Below are positions 54,236 to 62,419 of a DNA stretch of 64,000 bases, piece after piece (position 1 is the stretch's first letter; every line of letters begins with the position of its first letter). The notes beneath the pieces were generated by a model that did no database searches, was not told the DNA's origin, and saw only the letters and a program-made list of their open reading frames with translations. Source of the stretch: Croceicoccus sp. YJ47. Lineage in GTDB: Bacteria > Pseudomonadota > Alphaproteobacteria > Sphingomonadales > Sphingomonadaceae. The position numbers and the translations under genes are program-made. The stretch is taken from positions 1,476,501 through 1,540,500 of the forward strand of contig NZ_CP067087.1 of assembly GCF_016745095.1 (NCBI RefSeq). The letters are read 5' to 3'.

Positions 54236-54563
54236 TCCGGGGCGGGCTGGCCAAAACGTTCCGGAGACGCGACCGAATGCCCGTGACCAAGGGGAACCTC
54301 TTAGGTCATTGAAACGTTAGCATTAACGACCCGCTCGCTACCCCTGCCTCGTCTCGAACAGGCCGCGCGGCGCGTCAGCCCCGGTTAATCCGAAAAAGGA
54401 CTAGATAACAAACATCATACCAGCCACTCGCCCTTGTCCCATTTTGGCAAAAAACAGTTTGGCGGGGCGATTGAAGCTGTTATGCACAGCGCGTCAGGGG
54501 ACCGATTAAAGATGGCCCCCGGTGTTACATCAACTTGAACAAAATTTCAGGGAAAGCGGAATT
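54236..54563. other. AT-richer leader before the acidic protein genes
   Basis: This 328-bp gap has no gene and is clearly less GC-rich than its surroundings from about 54385. A possible weak promoter is TTGGCG (54459-54464) and TATGCA (54481-54486), 16 bases apart, giving a leader of about 75 bases. A TTATGCACA 9-mer (54480-54488), the DnaA-box form, overlaps that -10. The start ATG 54564 follows GGGAAAGCGGAATT. A separate promoter here would allow much higher expression of the acidic proteins than of the exporter genes. Confidence 0.4.
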
Positions 54564-56087
54564 ATGACACGAAGCGAAGCACCGACTGCTGTTGAGCAGG
54601 GCCAGCAGGCCGGTTCGACCGCAACACCCGCGAACGAAGCAGCCACTCCGGAAACCGCAGCGAACACTGCCGAAACCGCGAAGCCGCTGACCGCCGCCGA
54701 ACTCGCCGCGCTCGCCGCCGCCGCTTCGGAAGACGCCGTTCCGCAGGTTGAGTCGGAAGAAGCTCCCGTCGAAATGGCCGACGCCGCCCAGGCTCAGGCG
54801 AAGGCGCAGGCCGTGGTCGACGAGGACGAGAAGGAAGACGAAGACGACGCCGACGCGCAGGACGCACCCGTCGATCTCGCAATGGGTTCGGAAGCTGCTG
54901 TTTTCGAAGCGATTGCTGCGGCTGACGATGCACGCGCTGCACCGGGCGACGAAGGCGAGGAAGCTTCCGCTCTCGGTGGCGATTCGAATGGCGCGCCGAT
55001 CCTGGCCGTTGCTGCCGTTGCGGCTGCCGGTCTCGGCCTTTATGCCGTCCTCGACGACAACGACGATGACATCGACCTTCCCGAGCCCGAGCCCGAGAAT
55101 GTTGCTCCCGTCTTCACGTCGGGCACCGATGTCGATTTCGCCGAGAACACTGACGCTGGCGAAGTGGTCTATACCGCGACCGCAACCGACGCCGACGGCG
55201 ATGACATCACCTACAGCATCGATGCCGACAGCGCCGATTTCGACGCCTTCACCATCGATCCCGACACCGGCGAAGTTCGCTTCGTGGCCTCGCCCGACTT
55301 CGAGATGCAGGACAGCTACACGCTGACCGTCATCGCGACCGACTCGGAAGGCAATTCGGTTTCGCAGGACGTGGACATCGCGATCACCGACGTAGTCGAG
55401 AACACCGCGCCGACGTTCGCCAATGGTGACGACGTCACCGTCGCCATCGACGAGAATTCCGACGTCGCGACCGTCGTCTATGATGCCAATGCGGTCGACG
55501 CCGAAGGCGATGCCATCACCTACAGCATCGAAGACGGCGACGATTCCGACGCCTTCACGATCGATGCGGACGATGGCGAAGTTCGCTTCGTGGCCTCGCC
55601 CGACTTCGAGATGCAGGACAGCTACACCATCACGGTGACCGCGACCGACGCCGAAGGCAACATGACGAGCCAGGACGTCACGATCGACGTGAACGACCTC
55701 GACGATGCCATCACCACGGTCAATCTAGATGCGGTGGATACGGACAACAATCCGAACACGCCGAACCTGATCGACTCGGGTGACATGGACTACCTGCTGA
55801 CCGACGATGCCGAAGTCGCCAGCTACACGATCATCCGCAACTTCGAAGAAGGCGACATGATCGAATTCTCGAACACGGACAGCGTCAGCTTCTCGACCGG
55901 TCCGGACGATGCGAACGATCTTCAGATCATCTTCAACAACAACGGCACGGTCAGCGAGATCATTCTCGACGACGTTCTGGGTGACGATGCTGGTCTGATC
56001 TTCAACGAGGCAACTGCCGAAGCCGCTGTCGGCTTCGACTTCTTCTCCTATGCTGACGTGACTGTCGCTGCGGACACCATCGCTTAA
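54564..56087 (+). CDS. Acidic cadherin-repeat protein, candidate type I secretion substrate
   Basis: A 507-residue protein with no cysteine and, by my count, only eight Lys/Arg. Residues 1-150 are low-complexity Ala/Glu/Asp; then a hydrophobic stretch (APILAVAAVAAAGLGLYAVL) and a run of acidic residues. Two cadherin-like repeats follow (about 185-285 and 290-390) with DADGDD and DVNDLDD motifs that suggest calcium binding; they share a 53-bp perfect DNA repeat. The last 110 residues are beta-rich (DYLLTDDAEVASYTII, GDMIEFSN), resembling a C-terminal secretion region. No classic RTX nonapeptides or N-terminal signal peptide are seen, which fits type I export. The second acidic gene follows 27 bp downstream. 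Confidence 0.8.
   Translation: MTRSEAPTAVEQGQQAGSTATPANEAATPETAANTAETAKPLTAAELAALAAAASEDAVPQVESEEAPVEMADAAQAQAKAQAVVDEDEKEDEDDADAQDAPVDLAMGSEAAVFEAIAAADDARAAPGDEGEEASALGGDSNGAPILAVAAVAAAGLGLYAVLDDNDDDIDLPEPEPENVAPVFTSGTDVDFAENTDAGEVVYTATATDADGDDITYSIDADSADFDAFTIDPDTGEVRFVASPDFEMQDSYTLTVIATDSEGNSVSQDVDIAITDVVENTAPTFANGDDVTVAIDENSDVATVVYDANAVDAEGDAITYSIEDGDDSDAFTIDADDGEVRFVASPDFEMQDSYTITVTATDAEGNMTSQDVTIDVNDLDDAITTVNLDAVDTDNNPNTPNLIDSGDMDYLLTDDAEVASYTIIRNFEEGDMIEFSNTDSVSFSTGPDDANDLQIIFNNNGTVSEIILDDVLGDDAGLIFNEATAEAAVGFDFFSYADVTVAADTIA
55269..55321 (+). repeat. 53-bp perfect direct repeat, copy 1
   Basis: Starts GGCGAAGTTCGCTTCGTGG and encodes GEVRFVASPDFEMQDSYT inside the first cadherin-like repeat. 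It is identical at every base to copy 2, 306 bp downstream, although the flanking codons differ. Confidence 0.93.
55575..55627 (+). repeat. 53-bp perfect direct repeat, copy 2
   Basis: The identical partner of copy 1 in the second cadherin-like repeat. Identity at silent positions points to recent duplication or gene conversion rather than selection on protein sequence alone. Confidence 0.93.
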
Positions 56088-56114
56088 TTTCATTAGACAC
56101 AAGAGAGATAAAAA

Positions 56115-57671
56115 ATGGCACGTGTAATTCTTGAAGGTATGGGCGACGCCGTGACCGTTGGCGGTCCCGACGTTGACGTAATCGGCACCAACAACGACGA
56201 AACCGTCACCATCGTCAGCGGCAACGTCACCCTCGACGCGTCGTTCGCCAACGGCGGCGACACCATCGAACTCGCCGGCGAAGCCGAGCAGTACTCCGCA
56301 GTCCTCAGCGGCTCGCGCGTCATCATCACGAACATCGCTTCGGGCGCTACCGTCAGCATTCCTGTCGGCACCGAAGGCCTGACCGTTGAATTCGGCGGTG
56401 ACGATGCACGCGTTCTGATGATCGAAGACGGCGCCGTGATGTTTGGCGGCACCGCGATCACCACGACCGAAGCTACGCTCGAAGCGGGTGACGACGATGC
56501 CAGCGCTCTGACCGCTGCGCTTCAGCAGCTGCAGGGTGCGCAGGCCGCGCTCGACGCGTTCCTCGACAGCCAGCCGGCAAACCTCGATACCGAAGCCGAA
56601 ATCGACGCGAATCTCCAGAACCTCTCGGATGAGCTCGACACCTATCCGACGGCTGCTCAGGTTGCCGCTTCGGTGACCTCGGCGCAGGCCGATGTCGATG
56701 CGGTCGAAGAAGAGATCGCCGAGATCGAGGGTCTTGCTGCGGCGATTGCCAAGGCAGAAGCTCTCGCGGAAGAAGTTGAGGAACTCGACGCCGCTCGTGA
56801 GCTGGCTCAGGCCGAAGAGCTGTCGGCTATCGCGTTCTACAATTCGATCAATGACGAAGCCATCAACGTCCAGTCGAACGGCACTGCCACGCTGGCGGAC
56901 GGCACGCCCTTGATCATCCTGAACGCCGAGGAAGAGCTCGTTCTCAACCCCGAGCTGACCACCGATCGTGGCGACACTCAGCTGCTGGCCGCAGTGCGCA
57001 CCTCGGTTGAAGCCGAAGGCGACTACTTCGATGCGCTGGGCGAACTGACTGCGGCGCAGGAAGCCGTCGAAGCCCTCGATCCCGAGAACCTCTATGGCAC
57101 GCTGCAGGCGCGTCAGGAAACGCTCGAGAACGCTGAAAATCTGCAGGACGCACGCGCTGAGCTCGCTCAGGACGTTGCCGATGCGCAGGATCTGGCCGAT
57201 ACGCTCGACGATCTGCAGGATGACGTTTCCGACGCCATCGATGCCATCGAAGATCTGGGCTTCGAAGCTCCGCAGACCGTTGACGACATGTCGTTGACCA
57301 GCGGCACCGCAGAGAACGACATCTTCGTTCTGGCAACCGGTGACGGCACGGGTTCGGCAACCATCGACGATTTCGGTGCGGAAGGCGATGACGTTCTGTT
57401 CATCGGCGGCAACACCTACACGGTCGTTAACATCGATGCGGACGTCGATGTCTCCAACACCGATGTCGGCAATGTCGGCGTGCTCGAAGTCTTCGTCCAG
57501 CAGGACGGCGACAACACGATCATGTACTTCGAAGACGAAACCTTCTCGGGTTCGGCCTCGAACAACAGCTTCCAGGGCTTCACCCTGACGCTGAACGACG
57601 TTGATGCATCGAACGTTTCTTTCGACAGCACGGGTTACATCTCGCTCGACGACTCGGCGATGATGGCCTGA
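56115..57671 (+). CDS. Acidic beta/coiled-coil/beta protein, candidate surface-layer or matrix subunit
   Basis: A 518-residue protein with no cysteine, histidine or tryptophan and about nine Lys/Arg. Residues 1-115 are Gly/Val/Thr-rich beta strands; about 125-370 are helical heptad-like segments rich in Ala, Glu, Leu and Asp (AEALAEEVEELDAARELAQAE); the last 130 residues return to beta structure with ENDIFVLATGDGTGSATIDDF and GDDVLFIGG, a pattern seen at the C-terminus of hemolysin-type secreted proteins. No signal peptide. Start ATG 56115 follows AAGAGAG, 27 bp after the cadherin gene. Likely exported by the upstream type I system; the structural role is inference. I know no named family for it. 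Confidence 0.78.
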   Translation: MARVILEGMGDAVTVGGPDVDVIGTNNDETVTIVSGNVTLDASFANGGDTIELAGEAEQYSAVLSGSRVIITNIASGATVSIPVGTEGLTVEFGGDDARVLMIEDGAVMFGGTAITTTEATLEAGDDDASALTAALQQLQGAQAALDAFLDSQPANLDTEAEIDANLQNLSDELDTYPTAAQVAASVTSAQADVDAVEEEIAEIEGLAAAIAKAEALAEEVEELDAARELAQAEELSAIAFYNSINDEAINVQSNGTATLADGTPLIILNAEEELVLNPELTTDRGDTQLLAAVRTSVEAEGDYFDALGELTAAQEAVEALDPENLYGTLQARQETLENAENLQDARAELAQDVADAQDLADTLDDLQDDVSDAIDAIEDLGFEAPQTVDDMSLTSGTAENDIFVLATGDGTGSATIDDFGAEGDDVLFIGGNTYTVVNIDADVDVSNTDVGNVGVLEVFVQQDGDNTIMYFEDETFSGSASNNSFQGFTLTLNDVDASNVSFDSTGYISLDDSAMMA

Positions 57672-57710
57672 TCCATCGACACGGATGCTTCGGCATCCTG
57701 TCGCAAAAGA

Positions 57711-57739
57711 CCCCCGGTCCTGTTGGGCCGGGGGTTTTT
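57711..57739 (+). terminator. Strong terminator after the acidic protein genes
   Basis: CCCCCGG pairs with CCGGGGG around a short loop and is followed by TTTTT. It ends the secretion-system region and fits a highly expressed transcript. Confidence 0.93.
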
Positions 57740-57896
57740 CGTGCGCACTTCACGCTCGGTCATGTGCATCGGTTCATCCTGCATACCGTTTCAACCCCGT
57801 AGATCGTTTGACTCCAGCGCAGCAGAGTGAAATTGCGAACGAGTGCAAACAAGCCCAACCCTATTCAGGCCCCTTTGGCAGCGCCTTCCCGCACAG

Positions 57897-58940
57897 ATGT
57901 TGAAGCCTCGCCATGCATTTGCTGCGCTCCTCGCGGTGTGCATCCTGCTCGGTATCGCAGGCGACCTCACTCGCCGCCAACTTCTGAATGGTGAGGCCGA
58001 CTCCGCATCGCTTGCCTTATCGGAAGAAACGAGCCGAGGGCCGGTCAAGCTCGAAGAATTGACCGCGGACAAGATACGGCCCCTCGTCCCCGAAGATGCC
58101 CGCGCCATCAATTCACAGCAGCCGATTGCGAACGAGGCCGTCACCCCTTCGCGTGCATTCAAGCCAATGTTCGCCGCCGCGTCGCAGCGCGCCCGTGCGG
58201 TCGATTGCCTGGCGACGGCGATCTATTACGAGGCCGGAATGGAAGGCGCCGATGGCCAGCGCGGCGTGGCGCAGGTCGTCCTCAACCGCGTCCGCCACAA
58301 GTCCTATCCCAACAGCGTGTGTGGCGTCGTATTTCAGGGGGCGGAACGGCGCACAGGGTGTCAGTTCACCTTTACCTGCGACGGCTCGCTTGCGCGCGCG
58401 CCTGCACCCCGCCGCCTCGCGCAGGCGCGCAAAATTGCGGAGGATGCCCTTGCGGGATCGGTCTATGCTCCGGTGGGTCTCTCGACGCATTATCATGCGG
58501 ATTATGTCGTTCCATACTGGAGCCCGAGCCTGTTGAAGACCGCGGTGGTCGGCACGCATATCTTCTACCGCTCGCCCGGTCTGGCAGGGCGCCCGTCCGC
58601 CTTCGCCGAACGCTACGCCGGGGAGGACGCTGCCCGCCCGGAACCAACGCCGGCCCCGGATCCTGTGGCGGACGTGCCTCAGCGTCTGGCGGCCAACCCC
58701 GCGCTTGCCGCCGTGCCGGTCGCGCCGGAGGACAAGGCCGCCGAGATCGACCGCTTCGCGATCCTGGACTATAGGGAAACGGGCGAGCCGGCGCCCAGCG
58801 CGATCGATCGCCGAATTGCGGCGTCGGTCCGGTCCGCCGCCGGTGCGTCCGCGCCTATGTCGAAAGGAGAGCCGCCGTCTGGAATACGACCAGCCGGACC
58901 CTCCACCACGCGATCACGGCCGCAGATCGTTCTCGATTGA
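57897..58940 (+). CDS. Cell-wall hydrolase, SleB family
   Basis: A protein of about 347 residues. An N-terminal membrane segment (AFAALLAVCILLGIAGDL) is followed by a linker and a SleB/hydrolase-2 domain (about 100-225): VDCLATAIYYEAGMEGADGQRGVAQVVLNRV with the catalytic-type Glu, and GCQFTFTCDG. The Pro/Ala-rich C-terminal part is low complexity. Relatives hydrolyse peptidoglycan as spore or cell-wall lytic enzymes. ATG 57897 was preferred to GTG 57843; neither has a clear ribosome site. Confidence 0.85.
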   Translation: MLKPRHAFAALLAVCILLGIAGDLTRRQLLNGEADSASLALSEETSRGPVKLEELTADKIRPLVPEDARAINSQQPIANEAVTPSRAFKPMFAAASQRARAVDCLATAIYYEAGMEGADGQRGVAQVVLNRVRHKSYPNSVCGVVFQGAERRTGCQFTFTCDGSLARAPAPRRLAQARKIAEDALAGSVYAPVGLSTHYHADYVVPYWSPSLLKTAVVGTHIFYRSPGLAGRPSAFAERYAGEDAARPEPTPAPDPVADVPQRLAANPALAAVPVAPEDKAAEIDRFAILDYRETGEPAPSAIDRRIAASVRSAAGASAPMSKGEPPSGIRPAGPSTTRSRPQIVLD

Positions 58941-59014
58941 GCGCGGCACCGCAACTCACACTGGCGTCGCGGCCCGCACCCGCATAAGAGCGAGGTTCGT
59001 CCCCGCGCATCGAG

Positions 59015-59599
59015 ATGGAAAGCATCATGGCCTTTTGGAAATTCGGGATCGCCCTCGTCGCGGTCGGACTCGGCGGGTGCCAGACGCCGGGCGTCGCCGA
59101 TTATACCCCCTCCCGCGATACCCTTTCCTATCTTCAACAGGTCGGCGGCACACGCGTATCGGTCGGTTCGTTCGGAAACACGCCGGAGAGCCTCGCCGAT
59201 GCGACGGATACCGGCCTGTTCTCGGCATGCTCGCTCAAGGTCGCGGACGATCCGGACTGGACCGGCCCGTCGGGCTATATCCGCAATGCCCTGGTCGAGG
59301 AATTGACCGTCGGCGGGCTTTACGCGGAGCAGGATGCCCCCGTGATCGACGGCGCGATCGAGACGCTGTCCTTCACCCGCGATCCGGTATTTGGCGGGGC
59401 GTGGGATATTGCGGTGGTGCTTACCGGGGCAGACGGGGCGCAGTTCCGCCATGAAAACAGGTTCAAGTTCGATGTCGGCGCGCTGGGCGGACCGACGGTA
59501 TGCCGCCGCGCGATCGACGCGTTTCAGCCGGCCGTCGTGGAATTCTGGGAGAGCGCGGCCCGCTCGCCGCAGTTTCGTGCGTTCCTGAAGAATCGTTAA
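59015..59599 (+). CDS. Hypothetical lipoprotein
   Basis: A 194-residue lipoprotein: hydrophobic N-terminus and lipobox GLGGC, then a beta-rich body (GTRVSVGSFGNTP, GLYAEQDAPVIDGAIETLSF, WDIAVVLTGADGAQFRHENRF) and a second cysteine pair (SACSLK, TVCRRA). Pattern suggests a small periplasmic fold; no named family recognised. ATG 59015 or 59027. It is convergent with the M48 gene, eight bases apart. Confidence 0.75.
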   Translation: MESIMAFWKFGIALVAVGLGGCQTPGVADYTPSRDTLSYLQQVGGTRVSVGSFGNTPESLADATDTGLFSACSLKVADDPDWTGPSGYIRNALVEELTVGGLYAEQDAPVIDGAIETLSFTRDPVFGGAWDIAVVLTGADGAQFRHENRFKFDVGALGGPTVCRRAIDAFQPAVVEFWESAARSPQFRAFLKNR

Positions 59600-59607
59600 A
59601 GCCGTCG

Positions 59608-60549
59608 CTATCCTTCGGCGGGCAATTGCCCGATTTCGGCGCGCATCAGCCGCACGCGCGTGCGCCAGCCGGGATGGTCGCGTCCGGCAAACAGGCTGCG
59701 TCGACGCGGCCCGAAATGTTCCCAGAAACGCACCGCGCTCGCCGGATCGTAGCCTGCATTTTTAAGCAGGTGGATACTTTCACGATCGGCGGCGACCTCG
59801 GTCGCGCGGACATTCGCGGATTTGCGCCCCACCCGGTCGAGATAGGCCCGGTGACGCAACGTGTTGTGCGCCAGTTCGTGGGCCAGTACCGCGGCTAGCT
59901 CGCCCTCGTCCCTGACCACGCCGGAAATGGCGGTGGTCACCACGACATAGGTGCCGTCCGCGCGCGCGTTCAAGGTCGCCGACGGTTCGAGATGGAAACG
60001 CGTGGCACAGCCCGGCTCGCCGACGATGTCGACCGTCATGGCGTTGCCGTCGCGCATGATGTCGAGCGTGCCCCGGCCATCGACGAACGCGGCCATCACC
60101 GCCTCCTCGATCGCTTCGATCCCGGCCTTGCTCGCGCCATCCTCATTGCTGGCCGATGTCTTCACGCGAACACCGTCCAGCGCGCGCAGTAGGTCGCCCT
60201 CCCGCAACCCCGCCCGATCCGCGGCCCCGCCCGGAACCACGGCGAGGATGCGCGGACCATGCCCAAGCGCAAACTCCGCGACCGCCGCACCGCGAAACGT
60301 GGCCGAATATTGCGACAGATCGTGCACGCTGAAACCCGGAAGAAACGCACGGTCGGCACAGCGCCCGACATTGCCACGCGCGAGCCGGTGCCCCACCGTG
60401 GCAATCGTCCGGTCGAGCCGCGCAATCTGCCGCAGGGCGTTCTGCTTGTCATCGGCGTGCGCCTGCGCCCCGCAGAGCAGCCCCAGCGCCGCCAGGACCG
60501 CCGCACCCCGGCGCATCGCGCGGGGGAAGGGCAGGGGCACGCCCGCCAT
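59608..60549 (-). CDS. M48-family metalloprotease with PDZ domain
   Basis: A 313-residue exported protease: signal peptide (AVLAALGLLCGAQAHA), a PDZ domain (ILAVVPGGAADRAGLREGDLLRALDG), and an M48 catalytic domain with the zinc motif in LAHELAHNTLRH and the third-ligand region ATEVAADRESI. The order PDZ before the HExxH domain is less common than BepA-type TPR fusions. Start ATG 60549 overlaps the fabI stop by one base (TGATG), so it is probably translated from the fabI transcript. Confidence 0.88.
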   Translation of the reverse strand: MAGVPLPFPRAMRRGAAVLAALGLLCGAQAHADDKQNALRQIARLDRTIATVGHRLARGNVGRCADRAFLPGFSVHDLSQYSATFRGAAVAEFALGHGPRILAVVPGGAADRAGLREGDLLRALDGVRVKTSASNEDGASKAGIEAIEEAVMAAFVDGRGTLDIMRDGNAMTVDIVGEPGCATRFHLEPSATLNARADGTYVVVTTAISGVVRDEGELAAVLAHELAHNTLRHRAYLDRVGRKSANVRATEVAADRESIHLLKNAGYDPASAVRFWEHFGPRRRSLFAGRDHPGWRTRVRLMRAEIGQLPAEG

Positions 60550-61385
60550 CAGCTCAGCGCGATATCCGGCGCGTCTTCCTGCTTCATGCCGATGAGATGA
60601 TAGCCGGCATCGACATGATGCACCTCGCCCGTAACCCCGCTCGACAAATCGGACAGGAGGTAGAGCCCCGCGCCGCCGACATCCTCGATCGTGACATTGC
60701 GGCGCATCGGCGAATTGAGCTCGTTCCATTTCAGGATATAGCGAAAATCGCCGATCCCGCTCGCCGCCAGCGTCTTGATCGGACCGGCGGAAATCGCGTT
60801 CACGCGAATGTTCTTCGGCCCCAGATCGTTGGCAAGATATTGCACGCTCGTTTCGAGCGCAGCCTTGGCGACGCCCATCACGTTATAATGCGGTATGACC
60901 TTTTCCGCGCCATAATAGGTCAGCGTGACGATCGAACCGCCATCCCGCATGAGCGGCATCGCCCGTTTCGTCACCGCGACGAGGCTGTAGGCCGAAATGT
61001 TCATCGTTTTCAGGAAATTGTCGAGGCTGGTATCGACATATTGCCCGCGCAATTCGGTCTTGTCCGAAAAACCGATGGCATGGACGATGAAATCGAGGCT
61101 GTCCCACCGCTGCTCCAACTTTGCGAAGGCAATGTCGAGCTGCTCCATGTCGGACACGTCGCATTCGATGAGGAAATCGCTGCCCAGGCTTTCGGCGAGT
61201 GGTTTCACCCGCTTGGCCAGCGCGTCGCCCTGATACGAAAAGGCGAGCTCGGCACCCTGCGCGCGCAGGGCGCGGGCAATGCCCCAGGCCAGCGATTTAT
61301 CGTTCGCCAGCCCCATGATGAGACCGCGCTTGCCCTGCATCAGATTGCCGGTCGCCGGGTTGTTCTGTCCGGTTTCAGTTGTCAT
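60549..61385 (-). CDS. fabI: Enoyl-[acyl-carrier-protein] reductase (NADH)
   Basis: A 278-residue FabI of the short-chain dehydrogenase fold, the last reduction in each fatty-acid elongation cycle. The N-terminal GLIMGLANDKSLAWGIA binds NADH; FIVHAIGFSDK, and the active site YNVMGVAK with the Tyr-x6-Lys spacing, are intact. Its start overlaps the stop of the upstream YihY-type gene by four bases and its stop overlaps the M48 gene. Confidence 0.95.
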   Translation of the reverse strand: MTTETGQNNPATGNLMQGKRGLIMGLANDKSLAWGIARALRAQGAELAFSYQGDALAKRVKPLAESLGSDFLIECDVSDMEQLDIAFAKLEQRWDSLDFIVHAIGFSDKTELRGQYVDTSLDNFLKTMNISAYSLVAVTKRAMPLMRDGGSIVTLTYYGAEKVIPHYNVMGVAKAALETSVQYLANDLGPKNIRVNAISAGPIKTLAASGIGDFRYILKWNELNSPMRRNVTIEDVGGAGLYLLSDLSSGVTGEVHHVDAGYHLIGMKQEDAPDIALS

Positions 61386-62419
61386 TTATGTGTGTCCGCG
61401 TCTGTCTTGGCTCGTGATTTCGGAATCTCGGTTTCGCGCCTGACCTCACGCTCTTCGGGCGTTTCGGCAAGCGCGGCATTCAATTCCGCACCCACGACCA
61501 GCCCTAGACCCACCAGCCAGAAAAAGAAAAGGGCGATCATCACGCCGGCAAGGCTGCCATAGGTGAGATTATACGCGAACATCAGCCGCAGCGCCGGGGG
61601 CAGGGTGGTGCTGACCGTGATCCACCATGCGGTCACCAGCACAGCGCCCGGCCATTTGGGATAGTCGCGCCCCCGGTATTTCTTCGGCGTGAGCGACAGA
61701 AACAGCAGCCACAGCGACAGCAACAGCCCGAAACCGGGGATGAAGCGCGACAGCGCCAGCGTGCCAATCATGCCGCTCGCCTCCGGAAACCAGGCGCCGA
61801 TCACCTCCTGCGCGGCGGAGATGAAGAATTGCGCGGCGAGGCTCATCATCAACAGCATGACCGCGCCGACCACGACCCCTGCGAAAAAGAGCCGCTGACG
61901 CAGGAACCCGATCGTCGGCTGCGTGCCATAGGCGCGGTGCAGAATATCGCGAATGGTCCCGATCAGGCTGCCCACGGTCCAGAAGCCGAATAATGCGCCT
62001 GCCCATAACAGCCATCCGTTGCGCGCGCTGACCACGTCGCGGGCGACGGGTTCGATCACGTCGGCGACGACGGCGGGCACGGCGAGGAGAAATGCATTGA
62101 TCGCCGCGGTCCGGTCGCTGGCATCCCCGAACAGCGAGAAGATCGCCGCGCCTGTTATGAAGAACGGAAACAGCGACAGGATGGCCATATAGGCGAGATT
62201 GCCCGCGTGGATGAACCCGTCATTATAGGCGCCTGTCCACACGCGCTTCGCAATGGCGAAGAAGCGCGAGCCGGGTCCGACTTCCTGTTTTGCAACGCGG
62301 ATGCCCTTGCGCAATTCGGCGCGCAGATGGGCGGCATGGCGGCGGCGCCCCTCGGGCGTGAATTCGGCCGGGTGGACGGAGGCGGAATCGCCCTCTTCGC
62401 GGGGCGGGGGCGGCCTCAC
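61382..62419 (-). CDS. YihY/virulence factor BrkB family membrane protein
   Basis: A 345-residue inner-membrane protein of the YihY/BrkB family, with six or so hydrophobic segments: LAYMAILSLFPFFITGAAIFSLF, WLLWAGALFGFWTVGSLIG, LFFAGVVVGAVMLLMMSLA, FGLLLSLWLLFLSLTP, GAVLVTAWWIT, and GVMIALFFFWLVGLGLVVGAELNAAL. Function unknown; E. coli YihY was once mis-assigned as RNase BN. GTG 62419 overlaps the dnaJ-type stop as GTGA; ATG 62458 is a longer alternative. Its stop overlaps fabI. Confidence 0.85.
   Translation of the reverse strand: MRPPPPREEGDSASVHPAEFTPEGRRRHAAHLRAELRKGIRVAKQEVGPGSRFFAIAKRVWTGAYNDGFIHAGNLAYMAILSLFPFFITGAAIFSLFGDASDRTAAINAFLLAVPAVVADVIEPVARDVVSARNGWLLWAGALFGFWTVGSLIGTIRDILHRAYGTQPTIGFLRQRLFFAGVVVGAVMLLMMSLAAQFFISAAQEVIGAWFPEASGMIGTLALSRFIPGFGLLLSLWLLFLSLTPKKYRGRDYPKWPGAVLVTAWWITVSTTLPPALRLMFAYNLTYGSLAGVMIALFFFWLVGLGLVVGAELNAALAETPEEREVRRETEIPKSRAKTDADTHK

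Noticed and set aside
49018-57671. The acidic genes as classic RTX toxins
   Set aside because: No GGxGxDxUx nonapeptide repeats and no acyltransferase gene; only the general C-terminal pattern is similar.
54564-57671. Recent horizontal transfer of the acidic genes on the basis of composition
   Set aside because: The differing base and codon use is explained by extreme acidic composition and probable high expression; no mobile element or tRNA boundary is present.
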